The notes: generated by a model not told the origin, from the letters alone. Numbered from the stretch's first letter, positions 8,309 through 17,484 are shown. The stretch: DNA of 64,000 bases from Frankia casuarinae (GCF_000013345.1 NC_007777.1:5208001-5272000), one strand, 5' to 3'. Made by a program: numbers and translations.

Positions 8309-8743
8309 ATGACGACGCCGTCCACCTCGGGAAAGCCCAACCTGCTCTCCGGTCCGCCGCCGACGCTCCTGCCCTCCGACGCGGCCGCGACCGATGCGCT
8401 GGTCGCCGGTGATCCGCCGGATGCCGTCGCCGCCCGGCTGCCCGCGTTCAGCGTGCCTTGGGCCGCGCTCGCCGAGCTCGCGCTCACCGGCGGACGACCC
8501 GTCGAGGCCTATGCCTACGCCCGCACGGGCTATCACCGCGGCCTCGACGCCCTGCGCCGCTCGGGCTGGAAGGGCAACGGGCCGATCCCCTGGTCACACG
8601 AACCCAACCGCGGGTTCCTGCGTTCGCTCGCCGCTCTCGGTCGGGCGGCCGCGGCCATCGGGGAGGCCGAGGAGGCCACCCGCTGCCGGACGTTCCTGGC
8701 CGACAGCGATTCCGTCGCTGCCAGTGAGCTCGGCTTCACCTGA
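8309..8743 (+). CDS. DUF3151 family protein
   Basis: 144 residues, matching the small actinobacterial DUF3151 family. Characteristic stretches are LLSGPPPTLLP near the N-terminus, YAYARTGYHRGLDALRRSGW, GPIPWSHEPNRGFLRSLAAL, and a C-terminal DSDSVAASELG. Family members are soluble helical proteins of unknown function, often found close to purA and the aldolase gene, as here. The ATG at 8309 is supported by family alignment from memory and by the -10 hexamer six bases upstream. Confidence 0.85.
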   Translation: MTTPSTSGKPNLLSGPPPTLLPSDAAATDALVAGDPPDAVAARLPAFSVPWAALAELALTGGRPVEAYAYARTGYHRGLDALRRSGWKGNGPIPWSHEPNRGFLRSLAALGRAAAAIGEAEEATRCRTFLADSDSVAASELGFT

Positions 8744-8822
8744 CAGTGAGTTCATCAGGCCGCGTCGGTGGTGGAGACCAGCGAGGATGCCGCAGCCGGC
8801 CCCACGACCCCGCCATCCCTAG

Positions 8823-8828
8823 TAACCT
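8823..8828 (+). promoter_or_regulatory. -10 element of purA (leaderless)
   Basis: TAACCT, a full TAnnnT match, lies exactly six bases before the GTG start of purA. There is no Shine-Dalgarno sequence. This is the expected arrangement for a transcript that begins at the start codon. Confidence 0.5.
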
Positions 8829-8834
8829 CGCCCG

Positions 8835-10118
8835 GTGCCTGCTCTTGTCCTCATCGGTGCCCAGTGGGGCGACGAGGGAAAAGGAAAGGCGACCGACCTC
8901 CTGGGCGGCGCCGTCGATTACGTCGTCCGGTACCAGGGTGGCAACAACGCCGGCCACACCGTGGTCATCGGGGCGGAGAGTTACGCGCTCCACCTGATTC
9001 CCAGTGGCATGCTGCGGGCCGACTGCGTTCCCGTGATCGGCAACGGGGTCGTCATCGACCCGGGCGTGCTGCTGGCCGAGATGGACGGGCTCACCGCCCG
9101 CGGCATCGACGTCTCCCGGCTCCTGATCAGCGCGAACGCCCATCTGATCATGCCCCATCACCGGGCGCTGGACCGGGTCATCGAGCGTTACCTGGGCAAG
9201 GCGCGGATCGGTACCACCGGTCGCGGCATCGGTCCCACCTACGGCGACAAGGTTGCCCGTACGGGCATCAGAGTGCAGGATCTCCTCGACCCGGGCATCT
9301 TCCACAAGAAGCTCGAACTGGTGCTACGGGAGAAGAACCAGGTCCTGGCCAAGGTCTACAACCGGCGCCGGATCGAGCTCGACGAGGTGGTCGAGGAGTA
9401 CGCCGACTACGCGAAACGCCTGCAACCCCACATCGCCGACACCGGTCTGATCCTCGACCGGGCGCTGCGCGCGGGCAAGGTCGTGCTGCTCGAAGGCTCC
9501 CAGGGCACCCTCCTCGACGTCGACCACGGCACCTACCCGTTCGTCACGTCATCGAACCCGACCGCCGGCTACGCGGCCACCGGCGCCGGCATCGGCCCGA
9601 CGAGGATCAGTCGGGTGATCGGCATCATCAAGGCCTACACGACCCGGGTCGGCGCCGGCCCCTTCCCCACCGAACTGGACGACAAGGTCGGAGAGGAGCT
9701 GCGCCGCATCGGCGGGGAGTTCGGCGTGACGACCGGCCGGGCGCGGCGCACCGGCTGGTTCGACGCCGTAATCGCCCGCTACGCGGTGCGGGTCAACGGC
9801 CTGACCGACCTTTTCCTCACCAAACTGGACGTCCTGTCGGGCTTCGACCGGGTGCCCATCTGCGTCGGCTACGACCTCGGCGGCGAACGGGTTGACGAGA
9901 TGCCCATGACCCAGACCGAGTTCCACCACGCCAAGCCGATCTACACCGACCTGCCCGGCTGGCACGAGGACATCTCCGACGTCCGGTCGTTCGCCGACCT
10001 GCCCGGCGCCGCGAAGGACTACATCAGGGCGTTGGAGGAGTTCTCCGGCGCCCCGGTGTCGGCGGTCGGCGTCGGTCCCGGGCGGGACCAGACGCTCGTC
10101 ATCAATGACCTGGTCTGA
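8835..10118 (+). CDS. purA: adenylosuccinate synthetase
   Basis: 427 residues, full length. Joins IMP and aspartate using GTP, the first committed step to AMP. Family signatures are present: [18 protein letters not shown] (P-loop and catalytic Asp), [10 protein letters not shown] (catalytic His), the second signature [33 protein letters not shown], and the base-binding C-terminus with TKLDVLSGF. The GTG start at 8835 puts the first strand ([10 protein letters not shown]) at the N-terminus. It is expressed separately from the purDEB group downstream. Confidence 0.97.
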   Translation: MPALVLIGAQWGDEGKGKATDLLGGAVDYVVRYQGGNNAGHTVVIGAESYALHLIPSGMLRADCVPVIGNGVVIDPGVLLAEMDGLTARGIDVSRLLISANAHLIMPHHRALDRVIERYLGKARIGTTGRGIGPTYGDKVARTGIRVQDLLDPGIFHKKLELVLREKNQVLAKVYNRRRIELDEVVEEYADYAKRLQPHIADTGLILDRALRAGKVVLLEGSQGTLLDVDHGTYPFVTSSNPTAGYAATGAGIGPTRISRVIGIIKAYTTRVGAGPFPTELDDKVGEELRRIGGEFGVTTGRARRTGWFDAVIARYAVRVNGLTDLFLTKLDVLSGFDRVPICVGYDLGGERVDEMPMTQTEFHHAKPIYTDLPGWHEDISDVRSFADLPGAAKDYIRALEEFSGAPVSAVGVGPGRDQTLVINDLV

Positions 10119-10246
10119 AACGACTGGTCCGGAACGGACCTGATCTGATCCCGCCCGGCGCGGGCCGAGATCCGGTCGGTTCCGGTTGCACCCGGAAGCA
10201 TTACCGTCGACGCTTGGGCGGTCACGCAAAGCAATGACGTCCGGGG

Positions 10247-11137
10247 GTGGTGGCGGTGGCCGTTGTCAGGTCCCGGCCGTCGGATGACGATCCTTCCATC
10301 CCCGGGCGGACACCGCTGTCGCTGCCGGAACCGGCCGAAGCCCCGCAACCGGCCCGTTGGCCACCAGCCGTGAGACGCGGTTACCTGCACCCGACCGACT
10401 CCGACGCCTGGCCGGTCGGGTTCTCCCCCACCGGCGAGGCTCTGCCGCAGACCCTGACCGACGTGCTGCTGCGGGGCAGCCACGCCATCCGGAGCTCGAA
10501 GCGGGCCGAGGCACAGCGGCTCGAACGCGCCGCGGCCGTCGCCAGTCACGTCGACGCCCAGATCCGTGACTTCCTGGACTTCTGCGCGGCCGAACACCTG
10601 GTACCACCGGTCACGGTGCGGGCGACCCGCACCGCGCCGCACCGCGCGCCGGCGCGGTACCGTGCCGGGCGGCCGCTGCCCGCGCTGGACCTGAGCGAGG
10701 GCGGGGCGACACGGGCGACACGGGCGGTCACGGACCCGGCGGCCCGGGCCGACCCGGCGGATCGGGCGGACCGGGCGGATCGGGCGGACCGGGCGGACCG
10801 GGCGGACGCGGGTGAGGCGGCCGTTGACCCCGGTCGCCGCCGGCGTTGGCCGGGACGGCGGGAACGGCTGCAGGCGTGGCCGCTGCTGTACTGGCGCTGC
10901 GAGAACTTCCCGGCTGCGGGGCGGTCGCTGCACCTGTTCGTCGAACCGGGTGGGCGCGCCTTCGAAGGCCGCGACGATCCCGCCCCGCTGACCGTGCTCG
11001 GCCGGGAGGTCCGGGTCTGGCCGGTCGACGCCGCCGCCATCGTCGCGGGCATGGCCGAGGTGGACGCACGCCGCTGCGCGCTGCACCTGGTGCACGGCAT
11101 GGCCCACCTGCTCTGGCGGTCGGGTGTCGGGCTGTAG
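10247..11137 (+). CDS. hypothetical protein with Asp-Arg-Ala repeat
   Basis: 296 residues, family not recognised. Third-position GC is high and the frame is open, so it is probably real. The N-terminal half (about 50-135) has a conserved look (RRGYLHPTDSDAWPVGFSP, QRLERAAAVASHVDAQIRD). A low-complexity stretch follows, where a nine-base unit gives DRADRADRADRADA (about residues 168-187). The C-terminal third resembles a folded domain (PLLYWRCENFPAAGR, LHLVHGMAHLLWRSGVGL). No signal peptide or membrane segment. Two close GTG codons compete for the start. It lies between purA and purD. Confidence 0.6.
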   Translation: MVAVAVVRSRPSDDDPSIPGRTPLSLPEPAEAPQPARWPPAVRRGYLHPTDSDAWPVGFSPTGEALPQTLTDVLLRGSHAIRSSKRAEAQRLERAAAVASHVDAQIRDFLDFCAAEHLVPPVTVRATRTAPHRAPARYRAGRPLPALDLSEGGATRATRAVTDPAARADPADRADRADRADRADRADAGEAAVDPGRRRRWPGRRERLQAWPLLYWRCENFPAAGRSLHLFVEPGGRAFEGRDDPAPLTVLGREVRVWPVDAAAIVAGMAEVDARRCALHLVHGMAHLLWRSGVGL

Positions 11138-11223
11138 TCGCTCAGCGCGGATCGTCCCAGGTGATCGGCCGGGAGTCACCGGCACCGACCGGGCACGACG
11201 CGCACGATGATCAGCACACCCGC

Positions 11224-11229
11224 TACTGT
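11224..11229 (+). promoter_or_regulatory. candidate -10 element upstream of purD
   Basis: TACTGT followed by exactly six bases and a GTG at 11236. It could drive a leaderless transcript that starts with the small ORF at 11236 and continues into purD. Confidence 0.4.
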
Positions 11230-11235
11230 GGAACC

Positions 11236-11352
11236 GTGACCCGACCGAACTGCGACGACGCGATGCCCCAGACGGGGTTCGCCGGTTCGCGATGGCACCC
11301 GCGCCCGGTCCGGATCTCCGTCCCGGCGCCGCGCGCCAGGGACAACCGGTGA
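11236..11352 (+). CDS. candidate leaderless 38-residue upstream ORF of purD
   Basis: Begins at a GTG six bases after TACTGT and encodes 38 residues rich in Pro and Arg (MTRPNCDDAMPQTGFAGSRW at the start). Its TGA overlaps the GTG of a second small ORF as GTGA. I do not recognise the peptide. It may matter only as a translated leader; open frames of this size are common in GC-rich DNA, so confidence is low. Confidence 0.3.
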   Translation: MTRPNCDDAMPQTGFAGSRWHPRPVRISVPAPRARDNR

Positions 11353-11471
11353 CGGCCGCCACCGACCCTCGCGTCCCCCGCGCACGGCCGTGGCGGCGAC
11401 GCGGCCCGCTCCGCCGGCATTACCGGGAATTCGCCGCCGCGCACCGGGCCGCTGCTTGCGTCGCGAGGTGA
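11349..11471 (+). CDS. candidate 40-residue ORF linking to purD
   Basis: Starts at the GTG of a GTGA overlap with the preceding small ORF and stops four bases before the purD ATG. The product is very basic (RARPWRRRGPLRRHYREF). The arrangement would deliver ribosomes onto purD. GAGGTGA just before the stop also serves as the purD Shine-Dalgarno sequence. Unknown peptide, speculative. Confidence 0.25.
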   Translation: MTAATDPRVPRARPWRRRGPLRRHYREFAAAHRAAACVAR

Positions 11472-11475
11472 ACTG

Positions 11476-12786
11476 ATGAAGATTCTTGTTGTCGGCTCCG
11501 GCGGCCGTGAACACGCGCTGTGCCGGGCGCTCGCCCGCGATCCCCGGGTCGGCTCGCTGGTCTGCGCGCCCGGAAACGCCGGAACCGCCGAGCTCGCCGA
11601 GCCCCGCCCGCTCGACGTCGCTGACCCGGACGCCGTCGCCGACCTTGCTGAGGCGGTCGGCGCGGACCTCACCGTCATCGGTCCGGAGATGCCGTTGGTA
11701 ACCGGGGCCGCCGACGAGATACGCGCCCGCGGTCTCGCGGTCTTCGGCCCGAGCGCGGCCGCGGCCCGGCTGGAGGGCAGCAAGGCGTTCGCCAAGGAGG
11801 TCATGCGCGCCGCCGGGGTGCCCACGGCGGCCTCTCGCGACCACACCGAGATCGAGCCCGCCCTGGCCGACCTGGACGTCTTCGGGCCACCGTACGTGGT
11901 GAAGTACGACGGGCTCGCCGCCGGCAAGGGCGTCACGGTGACCGAGGATCGCGACGCGGCCGTCGCCGCGGTCCGCGCGAGCCTGCGCGGACCGGACGAC
12001 CGGGTTGTCCTCGAGGAGTACCTCGACGGGCCCGAGGTCTCCCTGTTCGCCGTGGTGACCGAGTCCGGCGCGGTCCTCCCGATGCTGCCGGCGCAGGATC
12101 ACAAACGGGTCGGCGACGGCGACACCGGCCCGAACACCGGGGGGATGGGCGCGTACACCCCGCTGCCCTGGGCCTCGCATGGCCTGCCGGCGAAGATCGT
12201 CACCACGGTGATCCGGCCGACGGTGGCCGAGATGGCCCGGCGCGGCACCCCGTTCACCGGTCTGCTCTACGCCGGGCTCGCGCTGACCACCCGCGGGCCG
12301 CGGGTGGTGGAGTTCAACGTGCGCTTCGGTGACCCCGAGGTGCAGGCCATCCTCGCCCTGCTCACGACGCCGTTGACGGACGTGCTCTCCGGCCGGCGGG
12401 CACCGGTGTGGCGCTCCGGCGCGGCGATCAGCGTCGTCGTCGCCGCGCACGGCTATCCGGCGGCCCCCAGGCTCGGCGACCCGATCCGCGGGCTCGCCGC
12501 CGCCGGCGCGCTGGCCGGCGTCGACATCCTGCACGCCGGTACCCGCAGGGAGCCGGATGGTCGGGTCGTCTCGGCCGGCGGCCGTGTGCTGTCCGTCACG
12601 GCCATCGGCTCCAACCTGGAGTCCGCGCGAGGATCGGCCTACGAGGCCGTCAGCCGCATCTCGCTGCCCGGCGCCCATTACCGCACCGACATCGGAGATC
12701 CGTCCCGGATGCGCCACGCGGCCGACGTCCGTCGAACGGACGTCGCGTCCGGCGAGGATCCCGCAGGACATAGAAAGAAGGAGTAG
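11476..12786 (+). CDS. purD: phosphoribosylamine-glycine ligase (GAR synthetase)
   Basis: 436 residues. Second step of purine synthesis: joins phosphoribosylamine and glycine with ATP. The N-domain begins KILVVGSGGREHALCRAL, followed by the ATP-grasp domain (YVVKYDGLAAGKGV, VVLEEYLDGPEVSLFAVV), the PurD signature GPNTGGMGAYTP, and metal-binding EFNVRFGDPEVQ. The last 30 residues, after the YRTDIGD motif, are an extra tail rich in Arg and Asp. Shine-Dalgarno GAGGTGA precedes the ATG. First gene of a purD-purE-purB run: purE begins three bases after its stop. Confidence 0.97.
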   Translation: MKILVVGSGGREHALCRALARDPRVGSLVCAPGNAGTAELAEPRPLDVADPDAVADLAEAVGADLTVIGPEMPLVTGAADEIRARGLAVFGPSAAAARLEGSKAFAKEVMRAAGVPTAASRDHTEIEPALADLDVFGPPYVVKYDGLAAGKGVTVTEDRDAAVAAVRASLRGPDDRVVLEEYLDGPEVSLFAVVTESGAVLPMLPAQDHKRVGDGDTGPNTGGMGAYTPLPWASHGLPAKIVTTVIRPTVAEMARRGTPFTGLLYAGLALTTRGPRVVEFNVRFGDPEVQAILALLTTPLTDVLSGRRAPVWRSGAAISVVVAAHGYPAAPRLGDPIRGLAAAGALAGVDILHAGTRREPDGRVVSAGGRVLSVTAIGSNLESARGSAYEAVSRISLPGAHYRTDIGDPSRMRHAADVRRTDVASGEDPAGHRKKE

Positions 12787-12789
12787 ACC

Positions 12790-13314
12790 GTGTCGCAGAG
12801 CACCCCCGGGCCGGATCATCCCCAGGTGGCGATCGTCTTCGGATCACCGTCGGACACCCAGACCATGAGCAAGGCCGGCGCCACTCTGGAACGCTTCGGT
12901 GTGCCCTACGAGCAGGTGTCGCTGTCGGCGCACCGCGCGCCGCGCACCCTCGCCGACTACGTGGGTCAGCTACGGGCCCGCGACATCTCGGTGGTCATCG
13001 CCGGGGCAGGCCTGGCCGCCGCGCTGCCCGGCACCATTGCGGCCCTCACCACGCTGCCGGTAATCGGCGTGCCGATCTCCGGCGGGGCGCTGGACGGCAT
13101 GGACTCGCTGCTCGCCATCGCGCAGATGCCGCCGGGCGTCCCGGTCGCGACCGTGGGTCTGAACAACTCGACGAACGCGGCGATCCTGGCGATCCAGATC
13201 CTGGCGCTGGCCGATCCCGATCTGGGGCTGAAGCTGGCCGCGTTCAAGGACGAGTTCGAGCAGGCCGCGGCGGACGGGCTGAGCGCGGCGGCCGCGGCCG
13301 GCAGCCAGCCATGA
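12790..13314 (+). CDS. purE: N5-carboxyaminoimidazole ribonucleotide mutase
   Basis: 174 residues. Converts N5-CAIR to CAIR in purine synthesis. The class I PurE signature is clear: VAIVFGSPSDTQTMSKAG, VSLSAHRAPRTLADYV (catalytic His), IAGAGLAAALPGTIAALT, and PISGGALDGMDSLLAIAQMP. The Ala-rich last 15 residues are a lineage tail. The GTG at 12790 is preceded by AAGGAG. The partner PurK is not in this window. Its stop overlaps the purB start as ATGA. Confidence 0.95.
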   Translation: MSQSTPGPDHPQVAIVFGSPSDTQTMSKAGATLERFGVPYEQVSLSAHRAPRTLADYVGQLRARDISVVIAGAGLAAALPGTIAALTTLPVIGVPISGGALDGMDSLLAIAQMPPGVPVATVGLNNSTNAAILAIQILALADPDLGLKLAAFKDEFEQAAADGLSAAAAAGSQP

Positions 13315-14618
13315 TCGGCCGGTACACCCTGGCGGAGATGGGCCGGGTGTGGTCGGAGGCGCACAAGTACGAGCTGTGGTGTCGCGTCGAGGTGCTGGTC
13401 ATGGAGGCGCACGCCGCCGCGGGCCGCATCCCCGCCGATTCCATCGAGCCGGTCCGGGCCGCCCCCGCTCCGACGCCCGAAGCCGTCGCCGAGGTGGAGG
13501 CCGTCACCCAGCATGACGTCATCGCCTTCCTGACCGCCTGGGCCGACCGCACCGAACCCCGGTCCGCCGCCGCCTACGTGCACTTCGGCATGACCTCCTC
13601 CGACCTGCTCGACACGGCGCTCGCGCTGCAGCTGGTCGAGTCGACCGACCTGCTGCTCGCCCGGGCGGACATTCTCGTCGCCGCGCTGCGCGACCTCGGC
13701 CTGGCCCACCGGAACACCCTGCGGGTCGGCCGGACGCACGGCATCCACGGCGAGCCGACGGTGTTCGGGCACCGCGTCGCGGACCTGGCGTTCGGGCTCG
13801 CCCGCTGCCGCGACCGGCTGCGCGCGGCCCGCGCGGACGTGGCCGTCGCCAAGATCTCCGGCGCGGTCGGGACGTACTCCAACATCGACCCCGACGTCGA
13901 GGCCTACGTGGCCGACAAGCTGGGCCTCACCGCGGCCCCGGTGGCCACCCAGGTCGTGCTGCGCGACGGCATCGCCTCCTGGGTCGCGGCGCTGGCCGGG
14001 CTCGCGACCGTCTGCGAGGCGGTCGCCCTGGAGGTCCGGCACGGCCAGCGCACGGAGGTCCGGGAGCTGTCCGAGCCGTTCGGCTCCGGGCAGAAGGGCT
14101 CCTCCGCGATGCCCCACAAGAAGAACCCGATCATGTCGGAGCGCATCGCCGGGCTCGCCCGGATCGTCCGGGCGCAGTACGTCCCGGTGCTGGAGGGCGT
14201 GCCGCTGTGGCACGAGCGCGACATCTCCCACTCCTCCACCGAGCGCATCGCGCTGCCGGATGCCGCCACCGGCGTCGACTACCTGCTGCACCTGACGACC
14301 CGGCTGGTCACCGGGCTGGTCGTGGACACCGCACGGATGCGGGCGAACCTCGATGCCACGGGCGGGCTGGTCTACACCTCGGCGGTGCTGCTCGAACTCG
14401 TCGAGACGGGGCTGTCCCGCGAGGACGCCTACGCTGTCACCCAGGCGGCGGCGATGGAGACCTGGCAGACCGGCGTGCCGTTTTGGGAAACGCTGCGCAA
14501 GCACGCCGGCGACCGCGGCCTGCCCCTGGACGAGGCCAGGCTCAACGAGGTGAGCCGGCCCGAGCGCTACACCGAGCGCCTCGGCTCGGTCTTCGACGCC
14601 CTGGCGGCCCTCACCTGA
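13311..14618 (+). CDS. purB: adenylosuccinate lyase
   Basis: 435 residues. Acts twice in purine synthesis, splitting fumarate from SAICAR and from adenylosuccinate. Fumarase/ASL superfamily motifs are present: HFGMTSSDLLDTALALQL, RTHGIHGEPTVFG (general acid/base His), and the mobile-loop signature GQKGSSAMPHKKNPI with the catalytic Ser. Start ATG is fixed by the ATGA overlap with purE, implying coupled translation. The next pathway gene, purC, has its own apparent promoter. Confidence 0.96.
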   Translation: MIGRYTLAEMGRVWSEAHKYELWCRVEVLVMEAHAAAGRIPADSIEPVRAAPAPTPEAVAEVEAVTQHDVIAFLTAWADRTEPRSAAAYVHFGMTSSDLLDTALALQLVESTDLLLARADILVAALRDLGLAHRNTLRVGRTHGIHGEPTVFGHRVADLAFGLARCRDRLRAARADVAVAKISGAVGTYSNIDPDVEAYVADKLGLTAAPVATQVVLRDGIASWVAALAGLATVCEAVALEVRHGQRTEVRELSEPFGSGQKGSSAMPHKKNPIMSERIAGLARIVRAQYVPVLEGVPLWHERDISHSSTERIALPDAATGVDYLLHLTTRLVTGLVVDTARMRANLDATGGLVYTSAVLLELVETGLSREDAYAVTQAAAMETWQTGVPFWETLRKHAGDRGLPLDEARLNEVSRPERYTERLGSVFDALAALT

Positions 14619-14703
14619 CCCGCACCCCCGCACCTGACCCGCCGCGCAGCCGCGCAGGCATGGCGCGGTGCCCCGGCCGGCAGGTGCTGTTGTTCTCCCT
14701 GGG

Positions 14704-14709
14704 TACGGT
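14704..14709 (+). promoter_or_regulatory. -10 element of purC (leaderless)
   Basis: TACGGT, six bases before the purC ATG, with no Shine-Dalgarno sequence. Same geometry as upstream of purA. Confidence 0.5.
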
Positions 14710-14715
14710 CTGTCT

Positions 14716-15627
14716 ATGCCGCTGACACATGAGGAATTCGCCGGACTCACCCACCTGGGTTCGGGCAAGGTCCGGGAGCTGTTCGCGGTCGGGGACGACG
14801 CCGTGCTGCTGGTCGCCAGCGACCGCATCTCGGCGTTCGACGTGGTCCTACCGACCGAGATTCCCGACAAGGGAGCCGTTCTCACCGGGCTTTCGCTGTG
14901 GTGGTTCGACCAGCTCGCCGACCTGGTCCCGTCCCACGTCGTCAGTTCGAACGTCGACGAGTACCCGGCCGAGCTCACTCCGTACACGGAGCAGCTGCGT
15001 GGCCGGTCGATGCTGTGCCGACGCCTGAACATGGTGCAGATCGAGTGCGTCGCCCGTGGTTATCTGACCGGCAGCGGGCTGAAGGACTACCAGCGCACCG
15101 GCGCGGTCAGCGGGCATCCCCTACCCACCGGGCTGGTGGACGGCAGCAAGCTGCCGGCACCGATCTACACGCCGTCCACGAAGGCGCCGATCGGTGAGCA
15201 CGACGAGAACATCAGCCGGGCCGACGCGGCCGGCCGGATCGGCACCGAGCTTGCCGCCGAGCTCGAGCGGCTGACCCTGCAGATCTTCGGCCGGGCCAGT
15301 GTCCTCGCAGCCGAGCGCGGCATCCTGCTCGCTGACACCAAGTTCGAGTTCGGTCATGACACCCAGGGCACGCTGCGGCTCGCCGACGAGGTCCTGACCC
15401 CTGACTCGTCCCGGTTCTGGCCGGAGGACACCTGGCGGCCCGGGGCCTCCCAGCCGTCCTTCGACAAGCAGTACATCCGTGACTATCTGACGAGTACCGG
15501 CTGGGACAGGACCGCGCCGGGGCCGGAGCTGCCCGCGGACGTTGTCGAGGCGACCCGGGTCCGTTACGTGGAGGCCTACGAGCGGCTGACCGGCATCTCC
15601 TTCAAGGACTACCTGTCCACCGTCTGA
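14716..15627 (+). CDS. purC: SAICAR synthetase
   Basis: 303 residues. Condenses CAIR and aspartate with ATP. Motifs: GSGKVRELFAVGDDAVLLVA, SDRISAFDVVLP, RLNMVQIECVARGYLTGSG, the nucleotide-binding LADTKFEFG, and LADEVLTPDSSRFWP. The ATG at 14716 gives the standard N-terminus; the frame extends 16 codons upstream but without family similarity, and the -10 element overlaps that extension. It lies 97 bases after purB and is probably a separate leaderless transcript. Confidence 0.96.
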   Translation: MPLTHEEFAGLTHLGSGKVRELFAVGDDAVLLVASDRISAFDVVLPTEIPDKGAVLTGLSLWWFDQLADLVPSHVVSSNVDEYPAELTPYTEQLRGRSMLCRRLNMVQIECVARGYLTGSGLKDYQRTGAVSGHPLPTGLVDGSKLPAPIYTPSTKAPIGEHDENISRADAAGRIGTELAAELERLTLQIFGRASVLAAERGILLADTKFEFGHDTQGTLRLADEVLTPDSSRFWPEDTWRPGASQPSFDKQYIRDYLTSTGWDRTAPGPELPADVVEATRVRYVEAYERLTGISFKDYLSTV

Positions 15628-15669
15628 CCGCGCTCGCACCGCGAACAACACGAGAAGTTATCTTCTGGG

Positions 15670-15722
15670 TACTATAAGTTCATCTTAGGTTCTCTCCTAG
15701 AAGGAGATCGAGATATCGAGAG
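15670..15722 (+). promoter_or_regulatory. promoter/operator region of 15735 gene
   Basis: A TACTAT hexamer (15670-15675) is followed by several small dyads: TAGG/CCTA around 15686-15699, an exact TCTCCT-AGA-AGGAGA repeat (15693-15707), and GATATC (15711-15716). AGAAGTTATCTTCT, with 5-bp arms, lies just upstream (15653-15666). The region is markedly AT-richer than its surroundings. The dyads could bind a regulator or fold in the leader RNA; the 15693 hairpin would hide an AGGAG. Confidence 0.35.
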
Positions 15723-15734
15723 AGGTGAGCTGCC

Positions 15735-16136
15735 ATGGCCACGAAGACGGACACCCCGCCACGGGCACGGCCACAGCCGCACCGGGAGGACACGGACACC
15801 TCTGCCCCTGAGCGGGACCAGCGGCAGCCGGCCGCGCCCACGGGCCCCGAGCGGTCGTCTGGCACACGCACCTTCACGGTCCGGGCACCGCTACTCACGT
15901 CGCGGTTCGAGGTTGGACGAGGTACGAGCATGCAGTGGCCGTCACTGGGCAAGAGCGCCTACTACCTGGGACTCGGCGGGCTCGCCGCGGCCTCAATCAT
16001 CGAATGGCCGGTCGCGGCGGCGATCGCCGCCGGCACCTACGTCGCGCAGCACACCCGCCCAGGAGCCCCCACGCCCTCCTCCCCCGAGGAGGCCGAGGCC
16101 CCTGAGCGGGCTGAGCCCACGCACGCCGGGGCCTGA
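15735..16136 (+). CDS. small hypothetical membrane-associated protein
   Basis: 133 residues, family not recognised. The first 60 residues are hydrophilic and Pro/Arg/Glu-rich. A central segment (about 72-103: SAYYLGLGGLAAASIIEWPV then AAAIAAGTYVAQ) could form one or two membrane helices. The C-terminus is acidic and Pro-rich. GAGAGGTGAG precedes the ATG. Codon use matches the chromosome. It is flanked by an unusual dyad-rich promoter region and a very strong terminator, so it is an independent transcription unit. Confidence 0.6.
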   Translation: MATKTDTPPRARPQPHREDTDTSAPERDQRQPAAPTGPERSSGTRTFTVRAPLLTSRFEVGRGTSMQWPSLGKSAYYLGLGGLAAASIIEWPVAAAIAAGTYVAQHTRPGAPTPSSPEEAEAPERAEPTHAGA

Positions 16137-16206
16137 ACTCCGGTGGACTCGCCGCCCCCACGAAGTGGCGCATAACGTCATAAAGCAACAAATTGCACCT
16201 TCCGGC

Positions 16207-16257
16207 GTGAGCAGAGGGCTTCGTTCGGGACGATCGCCCGAACGAAGCCCAGCTCAC
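16207..16257 (+). terminator. 20-bp-stem terminator before panC
   Basis: Perfect inner arms GGGCTTCGTTCGGG and CCCGAACGAAGCCC (16216-16229, 16237-16250) with a seven-base loop, extended by outer arms GTGAGC and GCTCAC. One of the strongest hairpins in the window; it separates the 15735 gene from the panC operon. Confidence 0.8.
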
Positions 16258-16336
16258 AGGGGAGGGCGGCAACCATTGCAGCCGAGTTACAGTTGCCAAC
16301 GACGTCCGGTACCCCATCCGAGGACTGGAACGGATC

Positions 16337-17482
16337 ATGACTACTGTTTCCTCCACCACGCCCGGCCGCCCATCGACGGAATCCCGCGATCAGGCGGCCA
16401 CCGCCACGGTCCCCTCCGCAAGGAGCATTGCCCCCTCCGCCCGGCCCAGCACGCTCCCCGGCTCGTCCCGTCCCGTCCTGGCCAGAGACCGGGCCGAGCT
16501 GCGCGCCGGGCTCGCCGCGCTCGACCGGCAGGCCAACATCGCCCGGCGGGGTGAGGGCGGTCCGCCCGCGCCGGACGACGCGCCCACTCGGGCGGCAGCC
16601 GGGCACCCGCGCCCGACCAGGGCCGTCGTCATGACAATGGGAGCGCTGCACGAGGGCCACGCCTCGCTGTTGCGCGCCGCCCGGGCCCAGGCGGACCAGG
16701 TGGTTGCCACGATCTACGTTAATCCGCTGCAGTTCGGCGCGGGTGAGGATCTCGACCGGTACCCGCGCACCCTGGCCGCCGATCTCGACGTGTGCGCGGG
16801 GGAGGGGGTCGATCTCGTCTTCGTCCCCCGGGCGATCCACGACCCGCCGCCGCTCGTCCGGTTGCAGGCCGGGCCGCTCGGTGAGCTGCTTGAAGGCGCC
16901 GCCCGTCCGGGCCATTTCGATGGGATGCTGACCCTGGTGGGGACCATGCTCCACCTGGTCCGTCCGGACCTGGCGTTCTTCGGGCGCAAGGACGCCCAGC
17001 AGCTGGTCTGCATCCGCCGGATGGTCGCGGACCTCGCCTTCGACGTCACCGTGATCGGCGTGGAGACCGTGCGCGAGCCCGACGGCCTCGCGATGTCGAG
17101 CCGGAACGTCTACCTGACCCCCGACCAGCGGCGCAGCGCGCTCGCGCTGTCCCGAGCGCTCGCCGCCGGGGCACGGGCCCAGGCGGGCGGGCGGGACACC
17201 GTGCTCGCGACCGCGCGGGAGGTTCTGGCCGCCGCGGACGGGGTGGACGTGGACTACCTCGCCCTGGCCAGCCCCGACGATCTACGTCCGGTCCGGAGCG
17301 GTCCCGCCCTGCTACTCGTCGCCGCCCGGGTGGGCACCACCCGCCTGATCGACAACATCGATCTCGTCCTGCCTCCGGAATCCCCGGCGCCGGCCCCCAC
17401 CGGAACTCCGGCATCAGCCGGATCCCCCGCCGTCACCCCCCGACCGGACCGTCCCGCCGACCGCGATCACCCGGGAGCCTGA
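16337..17482 (+). CDS. panC: pantothenate synthetase
   Basis: 381 residues, about 90 longer than typical PanC. Joins pantoate and beta-alanine with ATP. Core motifs: [19 protein letters not shown] (HIGH-like), [51 protein letters not shown]. The extra length is a disordered Ser/Pro/Ala-rich N-terminus (about residues 1-45), an insert around 70-95 and a Pro-rich tail. First gene of panC-panD-nadB-nadC-coaX; panD starts two bases after its stop, so beta-alanine supply and use are co-expressed. Confidence 0.95.
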   Translation: MTTVSSTTPGRPSTESRDQAATATVPSARSIAPSARPSTLPGSSRPVLARDRAELRAGLAALDRQANIARRGEGGPPAPDDAPTRAAAGHPRPTRAVVMTMGALHEGHASLLRAARAQADQVVATIYVNPLQFGAGEDLDRYPRTLAADLDVCAGEGVDLVFVPRAIHDPPPLVRLQAGPLGELLEGAARPGHFDGMLTLVGTMLHLVRPDLAFFGRKDAQQLVCIRRMVADLAFDVTVIGVETVREPDGLAMSSRNVYLTPDQRRSALALSRALAAGARAQAGGRDTVLATAREVLAAADGVDVDYLALASPDDLRPVRSGPALLLVAARVGTTRLIDNIDLVLPPESPAPAPTGTPASAGSPAVTPRPDRPADRDHPGA

Positions 17483-17484
17483 CC

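Noticed and set aside
12966-15032. 688-codon minus-strand frame across purE-purB-purC
   Set aside because: Long antisense frames are expected in GC-rich coding DNA. The plus strand carries three unmistakable purine enzymes.
15628-15734. purine riboswitch near the pur genes
   Set aside because: No purine or PRPP riboswitch core is recognisable; the dyads are short and belong to the next gene.
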